From positions 1 through 40,986 of the forward strand of contig JAEUKK010000069.1 of NCBI GenBank assembly GCA_016792625.1: a stretch of 40,986 bases of DNA, given 5' to 3'. The notes below the pieces were generated by a model, which was not told the DNA's origin, did no database searches, and was given only the letters and a program-made list of their open reading frames with translations. Position numbers and translations under genes: made by a program. Numbering within the stretch: the first letter of the stretch is position 1; each line of letters opens with the position of its first letter. Below, one piece after another: positions 14,412 to 26,064 of the stretch. Source of the DNA: Deltaproteobacteria bacterium. Its GTDB lineage: Bacteria > Myxococcota_A > UBA796 > UBA2385.

Positions 14412-16142
14412 ATGGCCACGATTGAGTCTCGCTCTTGGAGCCTAAACACGCTCTTTAGCGAAGTACGGGGTGGCCGCCTTCGGGTACCCGGGTTTCAACG
14501 CGGGCTCGTCTGGAGCCGGGGACAGCTCCTCGGACTTTTCGACAGCATCGCTCGGGGCTATCCAATCGGCACTCTGCTCGTCTGGACGACGAGGGAGCGC
14601 TACTCTAGCCGAGTGCATGTCGGTCCAATCAAGGTGTCAGCTGCGGCGCCCCCCGAGCCGACCCCGGTGGGATACGTCCTCGACGGCCACCAGCGCGTCT
14701 CGGCGCTCATTGGCGCGCTGCACCTGACCGAGGTTGAGGCGGCCGCAGCCCAAGGGAGCACCCGGGCATTCCTCGTATACGTCGACCTCGACGCGGCTCC
14801 GCTCGGTGGCCGGGTGTTCTGCACCCCACGGCGCCCCGAAGCGCACCACTTTCCACTGCGCTTGCTTCTACGCGAAGGTAACGCGCTCACCGAGTGGATC
14901 GACGCGCGCAGAGACCAGACGATCGCGGGCTCGGCCGAACGCAAAGCCTGGGACCGGCGCAGAGAGATCGCATACACCCTACAGCGGACCTTTGCAGTCG
15001 CCCGCGTCCATTACCTCGACATCACAGACGCCCCGCTCGAGGAGGCCGTTCAGGTCTTTATCCGCCTCAACAACACGGCCACGCCCGTCCGAGCGAGCGA
15101 GCTCTTCGCGGCGCTCTCGTGGCGCGAAGGTCGCTTCGACTTCGCAGCCGCAGCAGACGCCGCCCTGGCCCGAACCCCGACCTTCGCCACATTCGGCCAC
15201 ACCCCCCTGCTGCGGGTCCTGCTCGCAACCCTCAAGATCAGCATCTACACCACCGACTGGCCCAAGGTTCTGGCCGGAAACGAACCCGCGCTATCCGACC
15301 AAATGGCCGCGATCAGCGAGGCATGGAGCCGCGCCACCGAGCTGATCGGCGAGCTGATCGGCGCGAGCAACGGCAAGGTGGTGCCCTATGCTCTTCAGCT
15401 CGTCGCGCTGACTGTCTTCACCCACGACGCCCCGAAGCCGACGGCCGCGGCAAAGGACGAGCTGACACGATGGCTGTGGGCGACCAGCCTCAGCGGCGCA
15501 TACACCGGAGGCGGCGGGCAGAGCTTCGACGAAGTGGTGCATGCAGCGCGGGCCCTGGCCGCAGGCCGCGCGGTGGGAGTGGACAACCGCCACCTCGTCT
15601 TGAGCCCGCTCCCACAGTCCTTCCACCCGAAGTCTGCACGAGTGCGCGCCTTCCATCTGTTCTTGAAGTCATTGAAGCCTCTCGAGCTCAACGGCAGCCC
15701 CTTCCATGGTGACCCCCTAAAAGACGGAATGGCCGGCGCACGGGTGCCGCCGAGTTGGACAGTGGCCCGCTTGGGTGAGGAGCAGAGCGCGGCCATCGGG
15801 TCGGGGCCGCGGGTGACGAACCGGCTCGCCGCACGCCTGCTGCTCAGCCCCGCGTCGATCCGCAGGTTGGAGGAGCTCACCACGCAGCCGATGCTCCGCG
15901 GCGTCGCCCCGCGCCCCGCGCCCGAGGTGCTCGCGAGCCACGGCATCCCGCCTGAAGCCTGGGAGCGCCTGGAAGCCGGCGCAGTGGCCGAGTTCCTCGA
16001 CCTCCGCGAGCGAGAGCTCGCGCGCCTCGAGCGTGAGCACGCCCGGCGCTTCGGCCTCGACATCGCGGACGACCAGCCGCTCATTGACGACACCGAGCCT
16101 GAGGTCGACGTCGACGACGAAGAGCCCGCCGAGCTGCGCTGA
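14412..16142 (+). CDS. DUF262 domain-containing protein, third gene of the putative defence operon
   Basis: A 576-residue protein. The N-terminal DUF262 domain shows Val-Pro-Gly-Phe-Gln-Arg-Gly-Leu-Val-Trp (25-34), Ala-Arg-Gly-Tyr-Pro-Ile-Gly-Thr, and Val-Leu-Asp-Gly-His-Gln-Arg-Val-Ser-Ala-Leu, where the usual Asp-Gly-Gln-Gln-Arg is Asp-Gly-His-Gln-Arg (91-95). Later Phe-Ile-Arg-Leu-Asn-Asn-Thr-Ala-Thr-Pro-Val matches the conserved Arg-x-Asn motif. The C-terminal third is helical and ends in an acidic tail (Asp/Glu-rich, about 555-575). No HNH motif is apparent. The gene starts six bases after the TOPRIM-like gene with TGAGG upstream. Its first 500 bp are less GC-biased than its neighbours, consistent with transfer. 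Confidence 0.88.
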   Translation: MATIESRSWSLNTLFSEVRGGRLRVPGFQRGLVWSRGQLLGLFDSIARGYPIGTLLVWTTRERYSSRVHVGPIKVSAAAPPEPTPVGYVLDGHQRVSALIGALHLTEVEAAAAQGSTRAFLVYVDLDAAPLGGRVFCTPRRPEAHHFPLRLLLREGNALTEWIDARRDQTIAGSAERKAWDRRREIAYTLQRTFAVARVHYLDITDAPLEEAVQVFIRLNNTATPVRASELFAALSWREGRFDFAAAADAALARTPTFATFGHTPLLRVLLATLKISIYTTDWPKVLAGNEPALSDQMAAISEAWSRATELIGELIGASNGKVVPYALQLVALTVFTHDAPKPTAAAKDELTRWLWATSLSGAYTGGGGQSFDEVVHAARALAAGRAVGVDNRHLVLSPLPQSFHPKSARVRAFHLFLKSLKPLELNGSPFHGDPLKDGMAGARVPPSWTVARLGEEQSAAIGSGPRVTNRLAARLLLSPASIRRLEELTTQPMLRGVAPRPAPEVLASHGIPPEAWERLEAGAVAEFLDLRERELARLEREHARRFGLDIADDQPLIDDTEPEVDVDDEEPAELR

Positions 16143-16439
16143 CCGCGACCGCCGCCGCCTCGCGCGCGCCAGGCCGGACGGAGGGCCGCGCCCCGCGCGG
16201 GCCGCGCAGCGGCCGAGGGCGAAGCCCGAGCCCGGAGGAGGGCCGCCGACCGCCGCAGGCGGGCGGGGCGCCCAGTCCCCGCGCCGCCCCTTCTGGAGGC
16301 CTTCGGAGGGAGCGCAGGCGCGAACAACCATCTGCACGTCGTTCTCACGATGCCACTCACGAGCCCCTGGCCATGTGACAGGATCGTGGCCCCGCGGGGC
16401 GGCCGAGGACCGCCCTCCACCCCACCCGGAGCACGCCCC
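16143..16439. promoter_or_regulatory. Intergenic region upstream of the pyrimidine catabolism cluster
   Basis: About 297 bp separate the DUF262 gene from preT. The first part is extremely GC-rich with several short dyads. The part from about 16320 to 16390 is more AT-containing and is where a promoter for the cluster would be expected, but I cannot name convincing -35 and -10 boxes. A longer in-frame start at 16350 exists for PreT, but the family's usual N terminus fits the ATG at 16440. Confidence 0.35.
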
Positions 16440-17759
16440 ATGCGCCCGCTGCCGCCCGACCGGTCGGAGCTCAGCTTCACCGACGGCAAGCCGCCCCTCA
16501 GCCCGCTGCAAGCCGCCACCGAGGCGAACCGCTGCCTGTACTGCAGCGACGCGCCCTGCATCAAGGCCTGCCCGACTGGCATCAACATCCCCGAGTTCAT
16601 CCGCAAGATCGCCACGGGCAACCTTGAGGGCTCGGCGCGCACCATCTTCGACAGCAACATCCTCGGCCAGAGCTGCGCCCGCGTCTGCCCGGTCGAGGTG
16701 CTCTGCGTCGGCGACTGCGTCTACAACGCGCTGGGCGTGCCCCCCATCCAGATCGGCAAGCTGCAGCGCTTCGCCACCGACGCCGCCCTGGCCCGGGGCC
16801 CCCTGCCCTACGCCGCCGGCCCCGACAGCGGCCGCAGCGTCGGCCTCGTCGGGGGCGGCCCGGCCAGCCTCGCCTGCGCCCACCGCCTGCGCCGCTTCGG
16901 CCACCGGGTCACCATCTACGAGGCCCGCGCGCAGCTCGGCGGCCTGAACGTGACCGGCATCGCCCCCTACAAGCTGCCCAGCGCCGATGGCCTCGCCGAG
17001 GCCGAGGCCGTGCTGGCCATCGGCGGCATTGACGTGGTGACGGGCGTCTCGGTGCCCACCGACCTGTCCTGGGCCACCCTGCTCGACCGCCACGACGCGC
17101 TGTTCATCGGCGTCGGCCTCGGGCCCGACAGCCGGCTCGGCCTCGAGGGCGAGGGCCTGCGCGGGGTGATGGGCGCGGTCGCCTTCATCGAGCAGATGAA
17201 GCTCGGGCAGGTGAATCTGCGCGGGGTGCAGACCGCGGCGGTGGTCGGCGGCGGCAACACCGCCATGGACGCGGTGCGTGAGCTGCGCGGCTTGGGCGTG
17301 CCTGACGTCGTGCTCGTCTACCGCGGCGATGAGGCCGGCATGAGCGGCTACCGCCACGAGTGGGAGGGCGCCCGCAAGCTCGGCGTGCGCGCAGCCTTCC
17401 GCCGCCAGCCGGTGGCTTTTGAGGTGGCAGAGGGCGCGGTCACCGGCCTGCGCCTCGCCCCGCTCGGCCCCGACAAGCGGCCGCTGGGCGTCGATCCCGA
17501 GCTGCTGCCCGCCCAGCTCGTGCTGCTGGCCATCGGCCAGGGCACGCTCGGGCACCTCGTCGAGGGGCTGGACGGCGTGCAGACCGCGCGGGGGCGCGTG
17601 GTCGCCGACGCCGCGGGTCGCACGGGGAACCCGCGGGTCTTCGTGGGCGGGGACTGCAAAAACGGCGGCAAAGAGGTGGTCAACGCGGTCGCAGAGGGCC
17701 GCGACGCCGCCGTCGCCATCGACGAGCTGCTGCGCCGCGCCGGCGCGGAGGTGGCCTGA
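16440..17759 (+). CDS. preT: NAD-dependent dihydropyrimidine dehydrogenase, subunit PreT
   Basis: A 439-residue flavin and iron-sulfur subunit related to the N-terminal part of mammalian dihydropyrimidine dehydrogenase and to glutamate synthase small subunit. N-terminal cysteines Cys-Leu-Tyr-Cys-Ser-Asp-Ala-Pro-Cys (32-40), Cys-Pro (44-45), Cys-Ala-Arg-Val-Cys-Pro (79-84) and Cys-Val-Gly-Asp-Cys (89-93) would hold two 4Fe-4S clusters. Gly-Gly-Gly-Pro-Ala-Ser (138-143) binds FAD, and Gly-Gly-Gly-Asn-Thr-Ala-Met-Asp (about 268-275) binds NAD(P)H. It passes electrons from NADH to PreA, which reduces uracil and thymine. Start at 16440 has GGAG and a C-rich spacer. The stop TGA overlaps the PreA ATG by one base, so the two subunits are coupled. 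Confidence 0.95.
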   Translation: MRPLPPDRSELSFTDGKPPLSPLQAATEANRCLYCSDAPCIKACPTGINIPEFIRKIATGNLEGSARTIFDSNILGQSCARVCPVEVLCVGDCVYNALGVPPIQIGKLQRFATDAALARGPLPYAAGPDSGRSVGLVGGGPASLACAHRLRRFGHRVTIYEARAQLGGLNVTGIAPYKLPSADGLAEAEAVLAIGGIDVVTGVSVPTDLSWATLLDRHDALFIGVGLGPDSRLGLEGEGLRGVMGAVAFIEQMKLGQVNLRGVQTAAVVGGGNTAMDAVRELRGLGVPDVVLVYRGDEAGMSGYRHEWEGARKLGVRAAFRRQPVAFEVAEGAVTGLRLAPLGPDKRPLGVDPELLPAQLVLLAIGQGTLGHLVEGLDGVQTARGRVVADAAGRTGNPRVFVGGDCKNGGKEVVNAVAEGRDAAVAIDELLRRAGAEVA

Positions 17760-19033
17760 TGCCCGACATTTCCGCAAACACCGCGGGGATCCGCTCCCCC
17801 AACCCCTTCTGGCTGGCCAGCGCGCCGCCGACCAACTCGGGCCCCCAGATCATGCGGGCTTTTGACGCCGGCTGGGGCGGCGCGGTCTGGAAGACGCTGG
17901 GCCAGCCCATTCAGAACGTGTCGAGCCGCTTTGGGGCCATCCCCTGGGGCGGGCGCAACGGGGTGGGCTTCAACAACATCGAGCTCATCACGGATCGGCC
18001 GCTGGAGAGCAATTTCCGCGAGATGGCCGAGGTCAAGAAGCGCTACCCCAAGCACGCGGTCATCGCGAGCCTGATGGTCGAGACCCGCGAAGAGTGGAAG
18101 GAGATCATCAAGCGCAGCGAAGACGCCGGCGCAGACGGCCTTGAGCTCAACTTTGGCTGCCCGCACGGCATGTGTGAGCGCGGGATGGGCTCGGCGGTCG
18201 GCCAAGAGCCGACGGTCAACGCCCGCATCACGTCGTGGGCCAAAGAGTTCGCCACGGTACCGGTGCTGGTGAAGCTGACCCCCAACGTGAGCGACATCCT
18301 GCCCCACGGCCTCGCCGCCCAGGCCGGTGGCGCGGATGGTGTGTCGCTCATCAACACCATCAAGAGCATCATCGGCGTCGACCTCGACACGATGGTGCCC
18401 CGGCCGCTGGTCAACGGGCGCTCGACCAACGGCGGCTACTGCGGCGTGGCGGTGCGGCCGATCGCCCTGCACATGGCCGCGGCGCTCGCCCGTGACCCGC
18501 GCTTCAACCTGCCGATCAGCGGCATCGGCGGTGTGGCCAACTGGCAGCACGCGGTCGAGTTCTTGCTGCTCGGCAGCAGCAGCGTGCAGGTCTGCACCGA
18601 GGTCATGCTGCGCGGCTACCGCATCGTCGAGGACATGATCGAGGGCCTCGAAGGGTATATGCGCAAGCACCAGATCGAGACCCTCGACGGGCTGGTCGGG
18701 CGCGCAGTGCCGGCCTACACCGAGTGGGGCGAGCTCGACCTGAACTACGAGACGGTCGCCAAGATCGACGCGAACAAGTGCATCGGCTGCCAGCTCTGCG
18801 TGACCGCCTGCCACGACGGCGCGCACCAGTGCATCCACCCGAACCCCGACGGCAGCCTGCGGGTGCCCATCGTCGACGAGTCGGAGTGTGTGGGCTGCAA
18901 CCTCTGTCAGATCGTGTGCCCGGTCGAGGGCTGCATCACGATGGAGCCGGTGGACAACGGCTATGCCCCGGCCACCTGGAACCTGCACCTGACCGAAGAC
19001 GCCGCGCTGCGGCCCAAGAAGGGCAGCCACTGA
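17759..19033 (+). CDS. preA: NAD-dependent dihydropyrimidine dehydrogenase, subunit PreA
   Basis: A 424-residue catalytic subunit. Residues 1-315 form the FMN-binding barrel shared with dihydroorotate dehydrogenases, with Asn-Phe-Gly-Cys-Pro-His (about 131-136) containing the active-site cysteine region, Val-Lys-Leu-Thr-Pro-Asn, and Ile-Gly-Gly-Val for phosphate binding. Two C-terminal 4Fe-4S motifs follow: Cys-Ile-Gly-Cys-Gln-Leu-Cys (about 341) and Cys-Val-Gly-Cys-Asn-Leu-Cys (about 378). With PreT it reduces uracil or thymine to the dihydro form in the cytoplasm, the first step of reductive pyrimidine catabolism. Length matches E. coli PreA (411). Transcribed in the same direction as the dihydropyrimidinase gene 111 bp downstream. 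Confidence 0.95.
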   Translation: MPDISANTAGIRSPNPFWLASAPPTNSGPQIMRAFDAGWGGAVWKTLGQPIQNVSSRFGAIPWGGRNGVGFNNIELITDRPLESNFREMAEVKKRYPKHAVIASLMVETREEWKEIIKRSEDAGADGLELNFGCPHGMCERGMGSAVGQEPTVNARITSWAKEFATVPVLVKLTPNVSDILPHGLAAQAGGADGVSLINTIKSIIGVDLDTMVPRPLVNGRSTNGGYCGVAVRPIALHMAAALARDPRFNLPISGIGGVANWQHAVEFLLLGSSSVQVCTEVMLRGYRIVEDMIEGLEGYMRKHQIETLDGLVGRAVPAYTEWGELDLNYETVAKIDANKCIGCQLCVTACHDGAHQCIHPNPDGSLRVPIVDESECVGCNLCQIVCPVEGCITMEPVDNGYAPATWNLHLTEDAALRPKKGSH

Positions 19034-20605
<1,572 letters not shown>

Positions 20606-20665
20606 GCCCGGCCGTCTGCGCGCCCTAGCGCCGGACCTCTCTCCTCTTTGCCGCGGAGCCCCCCG

Positions 20666-22209
<1,544 letters not shown>

Positions 22210-22213
<4 letters not shown>

Positions 22214-23721
22214 ACGCCTCACCCTCAAGCTTCACCCTGCCCTTCGCCGCGAACAGCGACGCGCTGTGCACGACCAGCGCGGCCGTCAACTGGATCGGCG
22301 GGGCTTTTGTCGCCCCGCAGGCCGACCACGGGCGGCTGCCGATCCACAACCCCCGCCACGGGGCGGTGATGGCCGAGGTGCACCTCAGCGACCGGGCCGA
22401 CGTCGACGCGGCGGTGGCGGCGGCCCAGGCGGCCCTGCCCGCGTGGCGGGCCCTGCCCGTGCGCGACCGGGCCCAGGTGATGTTCCGCCTGCGCGAGCTG
22501 ATGCACCGCGAGCTCGACGCGCTGACCTGGCTGGTCAGCCACGAGAACGGCAAGATCTACGCCGAGGCCCGGGCCGAGGTCGAAAAAGCCATCGAGTGTG
22601 TTGAGTTCGGCTGCAGCCTCGGCAATATGGGGGTGGGCGAACAGCTCGACGTGAGCAAGGGCGTGAACTGCCAGACCACCCAAGAGCCGCTGGGCGTGGT
22701 CGCCGGGGTGACCCCCTTCAATTTCCCCCTCATGGTGCCCCTGTGGATGTTGCCGCAGGCCCTGGTGGGCGGCAACGCCTTCATCCTCAAGCCGAGCGAG
22801 CGGGTGCCCCTGTCGACCCAGCGCCTCGCTGTGCTGCTGCAGCAGGCGGGTCTGCCTGACGGCATCTTCAACATCGTCAACGGCGCGCAGGCGGTGGTCG
22901 AGGCCCTCTGTGACCACCCGACGATCAAGGCGGTGGGTTTTGTGGGCAGCACCAAGGTGGCCAAGCTGGTCTATGGCCGCGCGGCGGCGACGGGCAAACG
23001 TGCGCTCTGCCTCGGCGGCGCCAAAAACCACCTGATCGTCGTGCCGGACGCTGATGTCGCGCTCTCGGCTGAGAACATCGTGGCCAGCTTCTCGGGCTGC
23101 GCTGGCCAGCGCTGCATGGCGGCGAGCGTGCTCGTGGCGGTGGGGGACTGTGACAAGGTGATCGACGCGGTGGTGGCCAAAGCCGGGCAGATCCGCATGG
23201 GGGCCGAGCTCGGGCCGGTGATCAGCGCGGCGGCCCACGCCCGCATCAAGGGCTACATCGACGGGGCCGAGAAGATGGGCGCGGTCGTGCGGGTCGACGG
23301 CCGCGGGGCCAGCGCCGACCCCGGCGGCTGGTGGGTGGGCCCGACCATCCTCGACCGGGTCTCTCCCGACATGCCGGCGGGCTGCGAAGAGATCTTCGGG
23401 CCGGTGCTGAGCATCGTGCGGGTGAACACGCTCGATGAGGCCATCGCCATCGAGAACAACAACCCCTACGGCAATGCGAGCTCGGTCTACACCACCAGCG
23501 GCGCGGTGGCCCGCTACGTGATGTCGAAGGTCGACGCCGGCATGTGCGGCGTCAACGTCGGCGTCCCCGTGCCCCGCGAGCCCTTTGGCTTCGGCGGCTG
23601 GAACGACAGCAAGTTTGGCCACGGCAACATGACCGGCTGGGATGGTTACCTGTTTTGGACGCGCCCGCGCAAGGTCACCAGCAAGTGGGCCCTGCAAGCC
23701 GACTGGACCTGGATGAGCTGA
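22210..23721 (+). CDS. mmsA: CoA-acylating methylmalonate/malonate-semialdehyde dehydrogenase
   Basis: A 503-residue aldehyde dehydrogenase of the MmsA/IolA type. Visible are Asn-Trp-Ile-Gly-Gly near the start, Gly-Val-Thr-Pro-Phe-Asn-Phe-Pro (about 171-178), Lys-Pro-Ser-Glu-Arg-Val-Pro for NAD binding, Phe-Val-Gly-Ser-Thr, and the catalytic segment Gly-Cys-Ala-Gly-Gln-Arg-Cys-Met-Ala with the active-site cysteine about 302. The Ala-Gly-Gln-Arg-Cys-Met-Ala form is diagnostic for the CoA-dependent subfamily. In this cluster it would convert malonate semialdehyde (from uracil) to acetyl-CoA or methylmalonate semialdehyde (from thymine) to propionyl-CoA, downstream of the aminotransferase. It is translationally coupled to the permease by a four-base overlap. 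Confidence 0.93.
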
Positions 23722-23747
23722 GCGCCCCGGCGCCCCGACCGGTCTGG

Positions 23748-23776
23748 TGCCCGGCCACCCGCGAGGGGGCCGGGCA
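23748..23776 (+). other. Strong hairpin between mmsA and aminotransferase genes
   Basis: tgcccggcc (23748-23756) pairs perfectly with ggccgggca (23768-23776), a 9-bp stem with an 11-base loop, in the 139-bp gap between the two genes. It lies directly after the sequence gaccggtctggtgc. It could stabilise or attenuate the transcript. No U tract follows, so a full terminator is less likely. Confidence 0.5.
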
Positions 23777-23860
23777 TCTGCACCTCACCCCTCAGCCTGT
23801 CCTCCTCCCGCCATCCCGCACACCTCTCCCTCCACCCCTCTCCCCGCACCGAGGCGCCCC

Positions 23861-25210
23861 ATGAGCGAGCCCACCACCCCCACCGGCAAGATGACCTCGC
23901 AGCAGATGATCGAGGACTGCCAGCGCTACAGCCTCTACTCCTGGTCGGCCACCGGCAAGGTCTCTCCCCTGCCGGTCGAGCGGGCCGAGGGGGTCTATCT
24001 CTACACCCCGGATGGCCAGCGGGTGCTCGACTTCAACAGCCAGCTGATGAGCGTGAACATCGGCCACAGCCACCCCAAGGTGGTCAAGGCCATGCAGGAC
24101 GCCGCCACGGGGCTCATCTTCGCCTACCCCGGCGCGGCGACCGAGGTGCGGGCCCGCCTGAGCAAGCGCCTCGCTGAGCTCACCCCGGGGCACCTCAACA
24201 CCTTCTTCTACACGCTCGGCGGGGCCGAGGCGAACGAGTCGGCGATCAAGGCGGTGCGCCTCTACAGCGGCCGGCAGAAGATCTTGAGCCGCTACCGCAG
24301 CTACCACGGCGGCACGAACGCCACGCTGCAGCTCACCGGCGACAACCGCCGCTGGGCGAACGAGCCGGGCATGCCCGGGGTCATCCGCGTGATGGACCCC
24401 CGACCCTACCGCTTCAAATTCGGCGAGACCGACGAAGAGATCGTCGAGAACAACCTGACCTATCTGTCTGAGGTCATCGACTACGAGGGCCCCCACACCA
24501 TCGCGGCGATGTTCATCGAGACGGTCACCGGCACCAACGGCATCTTGCCGCCGCCCAAGGGCTACCTGCAGGGGCTCAAGGCCCTGCTCGACCAGCACGG
24601 CATCCTGCTCGTCTGCGACGAGGTGATGGCCGGCTGGGGGCGCACGGGCAAACGTTACGCCTTTGAGCACGGCGACATCGTGCCCGATGTGTGCACAATG
24701 GCCAAGGGGCTGACCAGCTCCTACGTGCCGCTGGGCTGCATGGCGGTCAGCGACAAGATCGCGGATTATTTCCGCGAGAACGTCTTCTGGGGCGGCCTGA
24801 CCTATAACGCGCACCCCTACTGCCTCGCGGTGGCGATGGCCGTGCTCGACGTGATGGAGGACGAGGACCTCGTCGGCAACGCCGCCCGGATGGAGGGGGT
24901 GATGCGCCGCGAGATGGACCGACTCGCCGCCAAGCACCCCTCGGTGGCCGAGGGCCGGGCGATCGGCCTCTTCGGCACCCTCGACCTGTGCAAGAACAGT
25001 GAGAAGCAGCCGCTCTGCGGCTATGGCGGCAGCCACCCGGTGATGGGCCAGCTCGGCGCCTTTTTCCGTCGAGAGGGTCTGTTCACCTTCCTGCGCCCGA
25101 GCGGGATCATGTGCAACCCGCCGCTCTCGATCACCGAAGAGCAGCTCTGCGAGGGCTTCGAGATCATCGACCGGGGTCTTGACCTGGTCGACGCGGTCGT
25201 CGAGGGCTGA
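23861..25210 (+). CDS. Class III aminotransferase, probable beta-alanine/beta-aminoisobutyrate transaminase
   Basis: A 449-residue PLP-dependent class III aminotransferase. Visible are Gly-Gly-Ala-Glu-Ala-Asn-Glu (about 124-130) for cofactor phosphate, Tyr-His-Gly-Gly-Thr-Asn, Cys-Asp-Glu-Val-Met-Ala-Gly-Trp-Gly-Arg-Thr (about 251-261), and the PLP lysine Lys282 in Met-Ala-Lys-Gly-Leu. Because it follows the pyrimidine genes, transfer of the amino group from beta-alanine or 3-aminoisobutyrate to an alpha-keto acid, giving the semialdehyde used by the preceding dehydrogenase, is the likely reaction; substrate is inferred from context. The ATG at 23861 has GAGG and a C-rich spacer; a longer frame from 23747 includes the hairpin and is not favoured. 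Last gene of the cluster. Confidence 0.9.
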   Translation: MSEPTTPTGKMTSQQMIEDCQRYSLYSWSATGKVSPLPVERAEGVYLYTPDGQRVLDFNSQLMSVNIGHSHPKVVKAMQDAATGLIFAYPGAATEVRARLSKRLAELTPGHLNTFFYTLGGAEANESAIKAVRLYSGRQKILSRYRSYHGGTNATLQLTGDNRRWANEPGMPGVIRVMDPRPYRFKFGETDEEIVENNLTYLSEVIDYEGPHTIAAMFIETVTGTNGILPPPKGYLQGLKALLDQHGILLVCDEVMAGWGRTGKRYAFEHGDIVPDVCTMAKGLTSSYVPLGCMAVSDKIADYFRENVFWGGLTYNAHPYCLAVAMAVLDVMEDEDLVGNAARMEGVMRREMDRLAAKHPSVAEGRAIGLFGTLDLCKNSEKQPLCGYGGSHPVMGQLGAFFRREGLFTFLRPSGIMCNPPLSITEEQLCEGFEIIDRGLDLVDAVVEG

Positions 25211-25213
25211 GCA

Positions 25214-25227
25214 CCAGACCGGTCTGG
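25214..25227. promoter_or_regulatory. 14-bp palindrome ccagaccggtctgg
   Basis: A perfect palindrome four bases after the aminotransferase stop codon. An almost identical site (gaccggtctggtgc, the reverse complement of most of gcaccagaccggtc here) follows mmsA around 23737-23750. The repeated occurrence after consecutive genes of one pathway suggests either a regulator site or a transcript-end structure; its role is unproven. Confidence 0.4.
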
Positions 25228-25230
25228 CTG

Positions 25231-25367
25231 GGCGCCCTCGGCCCCCCGCCTGGGCGTCGCCGGGGCCCCGGTCGCCGCTCCGCCTGCGGCGGGATCGGCG
25301 CCCGCCCGGCTCGGTCGGCTTGCGCCGACCGCGGCTGCGCCGCGCCCCGCGGTCGGCCGGGCGCGGC
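25231..25367. repeat. 137-bp structured intergenic repeat, copy 1
   Basis: Matches 40842-40977 with about three substitutions and one single-base indel (about 97% identity). It contains a 12-bp palindrome ccggggccccgg, a short stem gccgc/gcggc, and a perfect 11-bp stem gccgaccgcgg (25324-25334) with ccgcggtcggc (25347-25357) around a 12-base loop. It sits in a convergent gap between the aminotransferase gene and the small membrane protein gene, so it may act as a bidirectional terminator. The rest of the 192-bp gap shows no gene. Confidence 0.9.
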
Positions 25368-25402
25368 CCCCTCGGGCTGAGGCCCTGCCCCCGCCCCCGC
25401 GC

Positions 25403-25633
25403 TCAGGCCCCCGGGGGTCCGGCGGCCGGTCGGGCCGGCAGCAACAGCAAGCTGAGCCCGGTGACCATCAGGGGCACGAGGGGGAGCAGGGTCAAGGTGC
25501 CGACCACGACGCCAATCTGCTCATCTCCGAGCGCCATGGCGCCGAAGTTGGCGAGCACGCAGAGTGAGAAGGCAGCCGAGAGCCAGCGGTGCGCGCGGCG
25601 CAGGCGGGCGAGCCAAAGGGGGCCCATGCTCAC
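25403..25633 (-). CDS. Small membrane protein, two predicted helices
   Basis: A 76-residue protein with two hydrophobic segments (about residues 18-35 and 41-66) and an Ala/Pro-rich tail. The GTG at 25633 overlaps the stop of the VOC gene (GTGA); an ATG at 25627 is an alternative that shortens it by two residues. It is the last gene of the AraC-VOC unit on this strand. No family recognised. Confidence 0.7.
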   Translation of the reverse strand: MSMGPLWLARLRRAHRWLSAAFSLCVLANFGAMALGDEQIGVVVGTLTLLPLVPLMVTGLSLLLLPARPAAGPPGA

Positions 25634-26037
25634 CGCCCCCGCTGGATGATCTTCCAGCCGTTGCCCGAGGGGTCGCGGAAGCCCGCGTCGACGTTGCCGA
25701 AGCGGGCGATGGGCTCTTGGTTCAGCTCGACGCCGGCGGCGACCAAGCGCGCGCAGGTGGCGGCGCAGTCATCGACGTGCATCACGAGGCCGGGCATCGC
25801 GCCCTTGGCGACCAGGGCACGCAGGGCCTGGGCGGTCTCGGCGTCGTGCAGCGGCGGCCCCGGCGCCACGAGGCCCAGCTGCAGGTCGGGCTGCGCGGGG
25901 TGCTGGATGGTCAGCCAGCGAAAGGGCCCGTTGCGCACATCGGTGTGCACCACAAAACCGACCCGGTTCACATAAAATGACAGCGCCTCGTCCTGATCGT
26001 GCACCAGCACGCCGACGACGCCCACACCCTGGCTCAT
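25630..26037 (-). CDS. VOC (glyoxalase/bleomycin resistance) superfamily protein
   Basis: A 135-residue protein with the paired beta-alpha-beta pattern of the VOC superfamily. It opens with Val-Leu-Val-His-Asp-Gln-Asp-Glu-Ala-Leu-Ser-Phe-Tyr, has Val-Met-His-Val-Asp-Asp-Cys near the middle, and ends Phe-Arg-Asp-Pro-Ser-Gly-Asn-Gly-Trp-Lys, the usual final strand. The family includes glyoxalases, dioxygenases and resistance proteins; substrate cannot be read here. GAGGAGG precedes the ATG at 26037. The AraC-type regulator gene lies just upstream, a common pairing, so the regulator may control this gene. Confidence 0.9.
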   Translation of the reverse strand: MSQGVGVVGVLVHDQDEALSFYVNRVGFVVHTDVRNGPFRWLTIQHPAQPDLQLGLVAPGPPLHDAETAQALRALVAKGAMPGLVMHVDDCAATCARLVAAGVELNQEPIARFGNVDAGFRDPSGNGWKIIQRGR

Positions 26038-26064
26038 GGCCACCTCCTCAGGTTCGCCCCGAGC

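Noticed and set aside
8113..16142. GmrSD-type restriction enzyme with HNH domain
   Set aside because: Both DUF262 proteins lack a recognisable DUF1524 HNH motif in their C-terminal halves, so only the ParB-like half can be supported.
25211..25402. Integron attC-like site
   Set aside because: The element has long stems but lacks the conserved attC core sequences, and no integrase gene is present.
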